Part shown: positions 34,804 to 41,964 of the stretch, piece by piece
Position numbering within the stretch: the stretch's first letter is position 1
How the letters are laid out: each line of letters begins with the position of its first letter
From: Actinorhabdospora filicis
GTDB taxonomy: Bacteria > Actinomycetota > Actinomycetes > Mycobacteriales > Micromonosporaceae
Direction of reading: 5' to 3'
Length of the DNA: 64,000 nucleotides
Assembly: GCF_030269765.1 (NCBI RefSeq)
Contig: NZ_BSTX01000001.1
Location: 2,473,571 to 2,537,570, forward strand
Position numbers and translations under genes: made by a program
The notes under the pieces: generated by a model
What the model was told of the DNA's origin: nothing
Databases searched by the model: none
The model's input: only the letters and a program-made list of their open reading frames with translations

Positions 34804-34841
34804 CCACGAACGACGTCGGCCATGAGGCCCCCTGAACACGC

Positions 34842-34871
34842 CACGGGCGCGCCCCGAAGGGCGCGCCCGTG
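34842..34871. terminator. Bidirectional terminator between SARP gene and rplI
   Basis: CACGGGCGCGCC (34842-34853) and GGCGCGCCCGTG (34860-34871) form a perfect 12-base-pair stem with a 6-base loop, between convergent stops at 34803 and 34888. Confidence 0.87.
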
Positions 34872-34887
34872 TACGTGTCGGTGCCGA

Positions 34888-35337
34888 CTACTTCGCCGAG
34901 TTGACCTCAAGCTTGAAGGTCGCGGTGACCTCCGGGTGCAGCTTGACGCTGACCAGGTGGGTGCCGAGCGCCTTGATCGGGTTGGCGATCTCAAGGCGGC
35001 GACGGTCGACGGCGGGGCCGCCGGCCTTCTTCACGGCCTCGACGATCTCGGCGGGGGTGACCGAACCGAACAGGCGGCCGCCGGTGCCCGCGCGGGCGAT
35101 GAGGCGGACCTGGACGGCGGCCAGCGACGCCTTGATCTCGTTGGCGTGGTCGAGACTGCGGATCTCACGGGCCTCCTGGGCGCGCTTGATCGTCACGACC
35201 TGCTTCTCGGCGCCCTTGGTCCACGCGATGGCGTGGCCCTGGGGCAGGAGGTAGTTGCGGGCGTACCCGTTCTTGACCTCGACGATGTCGCCGGGGGAGC
35301 CGAGGTTGGAGACTTCCCGGGTGAGGATGATCTTCAT
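34888..35337 (-). CDS. rplI: 50S ribosomal protein L9
   Basis: 149 residues, normal length. The N-terminal L9 signature is exact (MKIILTREVSNLGSPGDIVEVKNGYARNYL in pieces: GSPGDIVEVKNGYARNYL), then the long helix and the C-terminal RNA-binding domain (GRLFGSVTPAEIVEAV, ALGTHLVSVKLHPEV). Last gene of the rpsF-ssb-rpsR-rplI operon. In many actinobacteria dnaB follows; here the operon instead ends at a terminator facing a SARP gene. Confidence 0.97.
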   Translation of the reverse strand: MKIILTREVSNLGSPGDIVEVKNGYARNYLLPQGHAIAWTKGAEKQVVTIKRAQEAREIRSLDHANEIKASLAAVQVRLIARAGTGGRLFGSVTPAEIVEAVKKAGGPAVDRRRLEIANPIKALGTHLVSVKLHPEVTATFKLEVNSAK

Positions 35338-35347
35338 GTTCGCCTCC

Positions 35348-35587
35348 TTAGCGGGTCGTCGCGGTGTACGGGAGGAGCGCCATCTCGCGGGCGTTCTTGA
35401 TCGCGCGGGCGATCTGACGCTGCTGCTGGGCGCTCACGCCGGTGACGCGGCGGGCACGGATCTTGCCGCGGTCGGAAATGAACTTCCGCAGCAGGGCCGT
35501 GTCCTTGTAGTCGACGTAGGTGATGCCCTCTTTGTCGAGAGGGTTCGCCTTCTTCTTGGGCTTACGGATCGGCGGAGTCTTCGCCAT
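35348..35587 (-). CDS. rpsR: 30S ribosomal protein S18, cysteine-free form
   Basis: 79 residues. Core S18 sequence: [39 protein letters not shown], and [12 protein letters not shown]. The zinc-ribbon positions that carry cysteines in the Streptomyces and mycobacterial operon copies are replaced (ANPLDKEG instead of a C-x-x-C region, and GVSAQQQ instead of a Cys-containing turn); there is no cysteine in the protein. It is thus the zinc-independent type, although it sits in the standard operon next to ssb. 10 bases upstream of rplI. Confidence 0.96.
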   Translation of the reverse strand: MAKTPPIRKPKKKANPLDKEGITYVDYKDTALLRKFISDRGKIRARRVTGVSAQQQRQIARAIKNAREMALLPYTATTR

Positions 35588-35626
35588 GGTCCTGTCTTCC
35601 TAACGTTCTTGAGGAGCGCGCGGGCG

Positions 35627-36115
35627 CTAGAAGGGCGGCTCGTCAGAGAAGCCGCCGCCACCGCCGCCACCGGCGGGGGTCGCGGTCGCCCACGGGTCGT
35701 CCATCGGCGCGGAGGAGGAACGGCCACCGCCGCCACCGCCGCCGCCTTCGCGGCCCATGCGCTGCACCTTCGCCGAGGCGAACTTGAGCGAGGGGCCGAT
35801 TTCTTCGACCTCAAGCTCGTAGACGGTGCGCTTCTCGCCTTCGCGGGTTTCGTACGTGCGCTGCTTCAACCGGCCCTGAACGATGACGCGGGAACCCCGG
35901 GTGAGGCTCTCGGCCACGTTCTCGGCGGCCTGCCGCCACACGGAGCAGCCGAGGAAGAGCGGCTCGCCGTCCACCCACGCGTTCTTCTCACGATCGAACG
36001 TGCGGGGAGTGGAGGCGATCCGGAACTTGGCCACGGCGGCACCGGACGGGGTGAATCGAAGCTCGGGGTCGTCGGTGAGGTTCCCGACAACCGTGATGAC
36101 GGTTTCTCCAGCCAT
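35627..36115 (-). CDS. ssb: Single-stranded DNA-binding protein
   Basis: 162 residues. An OB-fold occupies residues 1-105 ([73 protein letters not shown]). Then comes a glycine-rich flexible linker with two poly-Gly runs, and the acidic C-terminal tip SDEPPF (ending D-E-P-P-F), which recruits replication and repair proteins. AAGGAG five bases upstream fixes the ATG at 36115; a GTG at 36121 overlaps that ribosome site and is rejected. Second gene of the operon, between rpsF and rpsR. Confidence 0.97.
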   Translation of the reverse strand: MAGETVITVVGNLTDDPELRFTPSGAAVAKFRIASTPRTFDREKNAWVDGEPLFLGCSVWRQAAENVAESLTRGSRVIVQGRLKQRTYETREGEKRTVYELEVEEIGPSLKFASAKVQRMGREGGGGGGGGRSSSAPMDDPWATATPAGGGGGGGFSDEPPF

Positions 36116-36173
36116 GACCACTCCTTGATCGGGTCTGTAATCGGCGTGAGATTAGGTCTATCAGCGGGGTGTG

Positions 36174-36476
36174 TCAGTGCACCTCGGGACGAAGCACCTT
36201 GGTACGGATGATCGACTCGTTCAGACGCATCTGACGGTCGAGCTCGGCGACCGCGGCGGGCGTCGAGTGCAGGTCGATGACCGCGTAAATGCCCTCGGTC
36301 TTCTTGCCGGTCGGCGTCTTGATCTCGAACGCCAGCCGGCGACGGCCCCACACGTCGAGCTTCTCGATGGTCCCGCCGGACGTCCGGATCACGTTCAGGT
36401 ACGTGTCCAGCGACGGCGTGACCGTCTGCTCCTCAAGATCGGGATCCAGGATCACCATGATCTCGTAGTGACGCAA
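36174..36476 (-). CDS. rpsF: 30S ribosomal protein S6
   Basis: 100 residues, with the family start [48 protein letters not shown], and [19 protein letters not shown]. The start is a TTG at 36476, with AGGAGG eight bases upstream; the GTG at 36485 overlaps the end of this ribosome site. First gene of the operon. The operon is on the minus strand, opposite to the PBP-GT87 block with which it is colinear in M. tuberculosis and Streptomyces. Confidence 0.96.
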   Translation of the reverse strand: MRHYEIMVILDPDLEEQTVTPSLDTYLNVIRTSGGTIEKLDVWGRRRLAFEIKTPTGKKTEGIYAVIDLHSTPAAVAELDRQMRLNESIIRTKVLRPEVH

Positions 36477-37141
36477 GACTTCCACCTCCTCTGGTCTAGG
36501 TCGGCCGTGGTCTCTCCACGGCAGGAGGGTCGTTGCGTACGCGCACGACGGCTGACCGCCGCGCGACCTGACAACGGTACACGAGCCGGTGTCGCGGCTG
36601 GTGGGCGCGGGGGGAGGGTGGACGGGCCGGTGGCCGGACGCACGGGCCGCGCACGGCCCGCCGGACGCGTGAGTTGCGCCACCGCCCGCCGTGGCTCGCT
36701 GGCATCACCCCCGGGCCCGACGGTGAGCCCACGGACGACCGGACCGCTCGCCTCGGCGCGCCGCGCGGAGCAAGCCGCGACCGGCGAAGACCACGCCCGG
36801 GCACCGAGAAGGCGGCGAAGGCATTCGCGGGCGGATTGTTTCGGTTTGATGTCGAGTCGTCCACAATCGGCCCGTTATCCACAGGTCGCGCGATGGGCCG
36901 TTTGGTGGACCACGCGTGCGGCCCGGTTACGTTCGCCCCAGCGGGGCGGGCTTCGGGCCCCCACCAACAGAGCCTCACCCGAGAATGCCTCCGAGGCGCG
37001 CGCCGGGAACAACCGACACCGGCCGCCGTGCCCGGCGCCACCGCACCCCACCGTCACGAGCGGCACCCGGCCCCACGAGCAGCGCCCACCACCCCCTCAC
37101 AGCCCGTGGGGCGCGGCCAAGCCGCACCCCACGGACACACG
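36477..37141. other. rpsF upstream region, no gene
   Basis: 665 bases between rpsF and the stop of the LAXTG protein gene. The first part must hold the rpsF operon promoter; I cannot place -10/-35 boxes with confidence. The centre (36820-36968) is copy 3 of the DnaA-box repeat. The rest is Pro/Ala/Arg-coding-like in several frames but shows no family motif. Confidence 0.5.
36820..36968. repeat. Dispersed DnaA-box repeat, copy 3 (inverted)
   Basis: Inverted relative to copies 1 and 2, and more diverged (about 80% similar by eye). DnaA boxes on the plus strand: TCGTCCACA at 36857-36865 and TTATCCACA at 36875-36883, start to start 18 bases as in the other copies. The CGCCCC-AGC-GGGGCG hairpin and the ACGTTCGCCCC block are conserved. 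It lies about 340 bases upstream of the rpsF operon. Confidence 0.82.
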
Positions 37142-38242
37142 TCAGCCGTCGATCGCCCCACGACGTCGCCGCGCCACCGCGACCATCACCCCGCCCGCCA
37201 GCACCAGCCCACCGGCCAGTCCCAGCGGCAGCGGCATGCCGGTCTTCGCGAGCGGCTCCCGCGCGTCCGGCTTCGGGGCCGCGGGCGCCTTCACCATCAC
37301 ATCCGCGCGGTTGTTACCGCTGACGCCGTCCTCGATGAGCACGTCCTCGGACGTGTAAGGCACCATCAGCCCGACCGAGCCCTTGCCCGGCTTCGCCCCC
37401 AGCTTCAGCTCGAAGGTGAAGGTCGCCTTGTCCCCGGCGGGGATCACCACCGGGATCTTGCACTGGTAGCGGGCCTTGTCCTCCATCAGCGCGCAGCCGC
37501 GGGGGACCGACGTCACCGTCGTGCCGGCGGGGACGGCGAAGCGCAGGACCGCCACGGGCGAGCCGCTGCGGGTGGCGTCCACCGTGGCGCCCTTGTTCTG
37601 GTAGCCGACGGTCACTTTGACGGTGTCGCCGGGTTTTCCGGTGACGGTGGCGCCGTTGGCGGCGAGGTCGAATCCGGCGCCGCCCTTGCTGGTGACGCCG
37701 ATCCAGGAGCCGTTGCTGTCGTTCTCGGTGCCCTGCACGCCGATGTCCTCAAGGGACACCGCCGCGCCGGATCCGGTGCGCCAGGCGCGTTCGGCGTCGG
37801 AGGGTTCGGTGTAGCCGTCGTCGCCGGGGGCGTACCAGATGTACTGGAAGAGGCCGCCGAAGGTGGTGTCGCGGACCTTCGCGGTGAAGGACGTCGACAG
37901 TCCGAAGGCGCGTCCGGCGGTGACCGGCTGGGTGAAGTCGCAGATCGCGGTGACCACCGGCGAATCCGGCAGGTCGGCGTACTTGCAGTTGCCGAAGGTC
38001 TCGGCCAGGTCGTAGGCGTGGTCGACGTACAGGCGCATGCGGAGTCCGGTGAACTCCGCGCCGGGGTTGTGGACCTGCGGCGAGAGCGTCACCGAGGATC
38101 CGGGCGCGGCGGTCAGCTCGACGGGCGTTCCGGCGTAGAGCCCGTCCTCACCGGCGGACGCGGGCGCGGCGAAGGCCACGGCGGTCGCGACGCCGAGCGC
38201 GGCGGCGGTGAGGAGGGTGCGGGAACGGGCACGTAAAGGCAT
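37142..38242 (-). CDS. Secreted sortase substrate with LAXTG anchor
   Basis: 366 residues. Signal peptide 1-30 (cleavage after APASA), then two beta-rich, Ig-like domains of the kind found in actinobacterial surface proteins (SSVTLSPQVHNPGAEFTGLRM; DTVKVTVGYQNKGATVDATRSG) with several cysteines. The cell-wall sorting signal is LAKTG (331-335), followed by a hydrophobic span and an RRRR tail. LAXTG is the motif used by class E sortases of GC-rich actinobacteria. No sortase gene is in the window. Start at ATG 38242 with AAGGAAGCCC upstream. Confidence 0.8.
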   Translation of the reverse strand: MPLRARSRTLLTAAALGVATAVAFAAPASAGEDGLYAGTPVELTAAPGSSVTLSPQVHNPGAEFTGLRMRLYVDHAYDLAETFGNCKYADLPDSPVVTAICDFTQPVTAGRAFGLSTSFTAKVRDTTFGGLFQYIWYAPGDDGYTEPSDAERAWRTGSGAAVSLEDIGVQGTENDSNGSWIGVTSKGGAGFDLAANGATVTGKPGDTVKVTVGYQNKGATVDATRSGSPVAVLRFAVPAGTTVTSVPRGCALMEDKARYQCKIPVVIPAGDKATFTFELKLGAKPGKGSVGLMVPYTSEDVLIEDGVSGNNRADVMVKAPAAPKPDAREPLAKTGMPLPLGLAGGLVLAGGVMVAVARRRRGAIDG

Positions 38243-38351
38243 GGGCTTCCTTTTCGGGTCGGGACACGGCGGGCAATACCGTGTCCCATGTAGACGCCCG
38301 ACCGGCCCTTGAGGTTGCGCGGCGACGTCCGATCTCCACAATGGACGCCCC

Positions 38352-39308
38352 TCAGCTCGCGCTCTCCGCAACCGCCTCCCCCAGCTCCGTCCGCCGGTAC
38401 CGCACCTCGTGCCCGTGCCGCCGCCCGGCGACCATCCCGGCGTCCCGCAGCACGGCCAGGTGCTGCGACACCGTCGCCGGCGCGAGCGCGAAGCGGTGGG
38501 CGAGGGCGGTCGTGGACGCCGGTTCGCCGAGCCCGGTGAGGAGGGCGGCGCGGGTGCGGCCGATGAGGCGGCCGAGGGCCGCGCCGCCGCGCGGGGGTTC
38601 CCAGAGGGTGCCGAGGCCGCGGGCGGGGTAGACGAGGGTGGGCTGCCAGGGTTCGTCGAGGATGACGATGACCTGGTCCCATTTGAAGGCCGAGGGCATC
38701 AGCAGGAGCCCTTCGCCGCCGAGGTCGCGGTGTTCGTCGTCGCCGCGTTCGCGGGTGAGGACGCCGTCGCGCCAGTGCAGGAGCGGGTGGAGCCGCCCGA
38801 AGAGCCCGTCGAGGCCGCCTTCGGCGAGGTCGGTGGCGCGGACGGCGATGTCGGCGTCCAGCAGGGCGCGGACGCGTCCCCAGTGCGGCCGGACGAGGGT
38901 GCGCCAGGCGTCGGCGATCTTCTCCACGAGCAGGACGAGGACCTTGGCGGGGTCGGCCATCAGCAGCCGCCCGGTGGGCGTATGGGACGCGCCGGGGGTC
39001 TCAGCGAGGGCGCGGAGGATCTCCTCGTGGACGACGTCGGGCGGGGTGGCGGCCACGCGCGCGAGTTCGTCGTCGATGGTGGGCGCGCGGCTGCCGGGTG
39101 GCGGGGTGATGAAGTCGGGCGTGTAGCCGTAGCGGGGCAGCAGGAGCGCCAGGAGGCGCAGGTCGAGGCCGCGGGCGACACGCCCGGGCCAGGGTCCGTG
39201 TGGGCCGGGCCCCTGTGGCCCGGTGACGACGCGGACGGCGGAAACGGTCTCCCAGATGGGCGAGACGGCGAAGCGGACGCGGCCGAGGTCGGCGGGGGTG
39301 AAACTCAT
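38352..39308 (-). CDS. ArsR-type winged-helix regulator with N-terminal DUF5937 domain
   Basis: 318 residues. The N-terminal 230 residues match the DUF5937 pattern (FAVSPIWETVSAVRVV, VARGLDLRLLALLLPRYGYTPDFITPPP, and a LLLMPSAFKWDQVIVI strand). The C-terminal 80 residues are an ArsR-like winged helix (LIGRTRAALLTGLGEPASTTALAHRF, APATVSQHLAVLRDAGMVAGRRHGHEVRY). The metal-binding C-x-C of classical ArsR is absent, so the ligand is unknown. Start at ATG 39308. Divergent from the TPR gene at 39418; the 109-base gap holds both promoters. Confidence 0.85.
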   Translation of the reverse strand: MSFTPADLGRVRFAVSPIWETVSAVRVVTGPQGPGPHGPWPGRVARGLDLRLLALLLPRYGYTPDFITPPPGSRAPTIDDELARVAATPPDVVHEEILRALAETPGASHTPTGRLLMADPAKVLVLLVEKIADAWRTLVRPHWGRVRALLDADIAVRATDLAEGGLDGLFGRLHPLLHWRDGVLTRERGDDEHRDLGGEGLLLMPSAFKWDQVIVILDEPWQPTLVYPARGLGTLWEPPRGGAALGRLIGRTRAALLTGLGEPASTTALAHRFALAPATVSQHLAVLRDAGMVAGRRHGHEVRYRRTELGEAVAESAS

Positions 39309-39417
39309 CGATACCGGCACGTAGCACCCCACTGATTCGGTGGTGGACGAATGTCTTGTGGCGAGAATAGCGATCTTCGCAGGATGGCCGCACACCCCGA
39401 GCGATGAGGAGATCGAC

Positions 39418-39912
39418 ATGAACGAGGCATTCCAGGCCAGGTCCGCCGCCCTGTGGGCGTCCATCGACGACCACTCCGAGGAGGAGTTCCGGGCGCTGAT
39501 CGCCGCGCACGTCGCCGAGCTGCCCGAAGGCCACCCGGTGTCGCTGTTCGAGCGGGCCTGCGCGTGGGATTCCACGGGTCACTCCGATCAGGCCGCGCCG
39601 CTCTACCGGGAGGCTTTGAAGAACGGCCTGGACGGGGAGAACCGCCGCCGGGCGATCATCCAGATGTCCAGCTCGATCCGGAACCTGGGCCGTCCCGAGG
39701 AGGCCCTGGGCCTGCTGCTGGCCGAGGCGGAGAACGGCGCCGACCACCTGTCGGACGCCTTGACGCTCACCACCGCGCTGTGCCTGGCCGACCTGGGCCG
39801 CGAGCGCGAGGCGCTGCGGGACGTGATCACCGCGATGACGGCCTACCTGCCGCGGTACCAACGGTCGATGCGCAACTACGCAAGGCTTCTGGTGGAATCT
39901 GACGATGAGTGA
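39418..39912 (+). CDS. Tetratricopeptide-repeat protein, first of a tandem pair
   Basis: 164 residues, all helical. TPR-like pairs include HPVSLFERACAWDSTGHSDQAAPLYREAL and AIIQMSSSIRNLGRPEEALGLLLAE, matching the TPR_5-type family of short bacterial proteins (unknown function). ATG at 39418 is preceded by GAGGAG. An in-frame ATG at 39340 lies close to the divergent promoter and is less likely. Overlaps the next, paralogous gene by 8 bases. Confidence 0.8.
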   Translation: MNEAFQARSAALWASIDDHSEEEFRALIAAHVAELPEGHPVSLFERACAWDSTGHSDQAAPLYREALKNGLDGENRRRAIIQMSSSIRNLGRPEEALGLLLAEAENGADHLSDALTLTTALCLADLGREREALRDVITAMTAYLPRYQRSMRNYARLLVESDDE

Positions 39913-40375
39913 CTGGCAGAAGAGGGTCGACGACCTGTACGAGCGCATGGATCACTTCGAAGAGGTGGCGTTCATCGAGGCGATGGACGCGCTGGCCGCG
40001 GAGGCCCCGGACGAGGCCTCCGCCCTGTTCGAGCGGGCGGGGGCGCGGGACGCCGCCGGCCACGAGGCCGAGGCCGCCCCGCTGTACGAGGCGGCGCTGG
40101 CGGCGGGTCTGGACGAGGCCCGGCGGCGGCAGGCGTCGATCCAGCTGGCGAGCACGTTGCGCAACCTCGGCGAGTTCGAGCGGGCGGTGGCGTTGCTGGC
40201 GGCCGAGCGGGAGGTGTCCGACGATCTGGACGACGCGGTGGCGGCGTTCTACGCGCTGGCGCTGCATTCGTCCGGCCGCCACGGCGAGGCTCTGTCGGTC
40301 AGTCTGAAGGCGCTGGCTCCGCACCTGACGCGGTACCGGTGGCCGGTGGATTACTACGCCGGCGAGCTGCGATAG
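39905..40375 (+). CDS. Tetratricopeptide-repeat protein, second of a tandem pair
   Basis: 156 residues, clearly paralogous to the preceding gene: ASALFERAGARDAAGHEAEAAPLYEAALAAGLD and SIQLASTLRNLGEFERAVALLAAE align with the matching blocks there, and both end in a short Tyr/Arg segment (YRWPVDYYAGELR here). Adaptor or chaperone-like role possible, unproven. Its last 77 bases overlap the 3' end of the convergent EamA gene, an unusually long antisense overlap. Confidence 0.8.
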   Translation: MSDWQKRVDDLYERMDHFEEVAFIEAMDALAAEAPDEASALFERAGARDAAGHEAEAAPLYEAALAAGLDEARRRQASIQLASTLRNLGEFERAVALLAAEREVSDDLDDAVAAFYALALHSSGRHGEALSVSLKALAPHLTRYRWPVDYYAGELR

Positions 40376-41243
40376 CGACTCCGGCTCCGGTGATGAGCAG
40401 GCCGACCCAGATCGGCCAGTGGACGGCCTGGCCCAGCAGCGGCCAGGCCAGGACGGCCGTGAGCGGCGGGACGATGAGGACCATGCGCGCGGTGTCGGCG
40501 GCGGTGCGGTGGCGCAGCAGGAAGAACATGACCCCGAAGGCGACCACGGAGTTGCCGATGGCCAGCCAGGCGAGGACGCCGAGGGTGGGCGCGTTGACGG
40601 GCAGCGCGAGGCCGCCGTGGAGGGCGGCCAGGGGCAGGATGACGAGGGCGGCGACGCCGAGCTGGACGGCGGCTCCGGTGCGCAGGTCCATGGCGCCACC
40701 GGCTTTGCGCTGGACGAGGGTCCCGGCGGCGAATCCGGCGGCCGAGATGAGGGTGAAGACGATGCCGGGCCCGGCTTCGAGGTCTCCGGCGACGGCGACG
40801 GTGAGCCCGGCGAAGCCGACGGCGGTGCCCAGCCATTGGAGGGGTGTGAGCTTCTCCTTGAGCACGACGGTTCCGGCGGCGGCGATGATGATCGGCGTGG
40901 ATCCGTTGACCAGGGCGGCGAGTCCGGCCGAGACGCCGCCTTCGAAGGCGAGGTAGGCCGCGCCGAACATGACGGCCTGCATGAGGACGCCGGTGACGAT
41001 CAGCTGGAGCCAGGCCGCGCGCGTCTTGGGCCAGGGTGCCTTGGTGACCACGGCGACGGCGGTGAGGACGAGGGCGGCCAGCGCGAAGCGCCAGAAGGTC
41101 AGGGTGAGCGGCGGGGCGAGGTGGACGCCGATGGGCCCGGCGATGAATCCGCTGGTCCACAGGGCGATGAACAGGATCGACAGGCCGGGTCCGAGCAGGA
41201 AACGGCGTCCCGCGCTCGGGCGCGTCGCGGTGAGGGTCGCCAT
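40299..41243 (-). CDS. EamA/DMT-family transporter
   Basis: 314 residues with ten probable membrane spans in two homologous EamA halves (first half begins FIALWTSGFIAGPIGVHLAPPLTLTFWRFALAALVL; second half ISAAGFAAGTLVQRKAGGAMD, then HRTAADTARMVLIVPPLTAVLAWPLLG). Such proteins export metabolites, often amino acids or drugs; the substrate is unknown. It is divergent from the CGNR-type regulator at 41330, and two identical palindromes lie in their shared promoter, suggesting local control by that protein. The 3' end overlaps a TPR gene by 77 bases. Confidence 0.88.
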   Translation of the reverse strand: MATLTATRPSAGRRFLLGPGLSILFIALWTSGFIAGPIGVHLAPPLTLTFWRFALAALVLTAVAVVTKAPWPKTRAAWLQLIVTGVLMQAVMFGAAYLAFEGGVSAGLAALVNGSTPIIIAAAGTVVLKEKLTPLQWLGTAVGFAGLTVAVAGDLEAGPGIVFTLISAAGFAAGTLVQRKAGGAMDLRTGAAVQLGVAALVILPLAALHGGLALPVNAPTLGVLAWLAIGNSVVAFGVMFFLLRHRTAADTARMVLIVPPLTAVLAWPLLGQAVHWPIWVGLLITGAGVAIAARRRSNPPATGTASGAEPAPSD

Positions 41244-41263
41244 GCGGGCCTCGCTCTCTGCTC

Positions 41264-41320
41264 GTAACGGTTCGGCGCGTTACACGCTATGGCGATCGAT
41301 GTAACGGCACAAGGCGTTAC
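41264..41320. promoter_or_regulatory. Pair of GTAACG-N8-CGTTAC operators
   Basis: Two perfect inverted repeats, 41264-41283 and 41301-41320, start to start 37 bases, in the 86-base gap between the EamA exporter (start 41243, minus) and the CGNR gene (start 41330, plus). Identical 6-base arms and 8-base spacers with unrelated spacer sequence strongly imply a dimeric DNA-binding protein; the second site ends 9 bases before the CGNR start codon. The natural candidate is the CGNR protein itself. Confidence 0.78.
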
Positions 41321-41329
41321 CTTTGTGGG

Positions 41330-41887
41330 ATGAGTTACGACGCCCGGCACCGGTTCTGCTTCACCACCGGCGCGACCTGGCTGAACTTGGCCGCGACCGT
41401 GGCCGACGGGTACGGCCCGGACCCCGTGGAGCGCCTGTGGGACGCGTCACGCCTGGCCGAGTGGCTGGAGCACGAGGTCGGCGTGACCTACCCGGTGGAC
41501 GACGACGACCTCGCGCACGCCCGGGGCGTCCGCGACGCGCTGCGGAACCTCGCGCTGTCGGCGGCGACGGGAGTCGCGCCCTCGGAGGCGGCGGTGGAGG
41601 CGGTGAACGAGGTCCTGGCGGGCTGCCGCCCGATCCAGGTGAGCATTGTGGACGGACGGGTGCGCCTCGACCCGCCTTCCTCGGTCCGGCACGCCATGGG
41701 ACGCCTGGCCCGCGAGGCGGTGACGATGCTGTCGGGTGACGAGGCCGCGAAGCTGACCGCGTGCGCCGAGCCGGTGTGCCGCTCGGTGTTCCTGGACCCC
41801 GGCGGGCGGCGGCGCTGGTGCCCCAGCGGGCGCTGCGGGGTGAAGGCGAGGGTGCGCGCGTTCCGGGAGCGCGAGAAGGTTCGGTGA
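41330..41887 (+). CDS. CGNR zinc-finger/ABATE-domain putative regulator
   Basis: 185 residues. An N-terminal ABATE (DUF1470) domain (FTTGATWLNLAATVADG, DLAHARGVRDALRNLALSAATG) is followed by a C-terminal CGNR zinc finger: CAEPVCRSVFLDPGGRRRWC then CGVKARVRAFRERE. The first zinc pair and the W-C...C pair are all present, with CGVK in place of the usual C-G-N-R. Members are predicted stress-responsive transcription factors. Divergent from an EamA exporter with two palindromes between them, a typical regulator-exporter arrangement. Confidence 0.85.
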   Translation: MSYDARHRFCFTTGATWLNLAATVADGYGPDPVERLWDASRLAEWLEHEVGVTYPVDDDDLAHARGVRDALRNLALSAATGVAPSEAAVEAVNEVLAGCRPIQVSIVDGRVRLDPPSSVRHAMGRLAREAVTMLSGDEAAKLTACAEPVCRSVFLDPGGRRRWCPSGRCGVKARVRAFREREKVR

Positions 41888-41964
41888 ATTCCCGGTCCCC
41901 TGTGGACGCCCCCGGCGTGGTTTCCTGCCCCTACCGGTAACCACTCGATCAAAGGGAGCGACCC

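Noticed and set aside
34888..36476. dnaB expected next to rplI
   Set aside because: The sequence after rplI is a terminator and then a convergent SARP gene; no helicase motif is present anywhere in the window.
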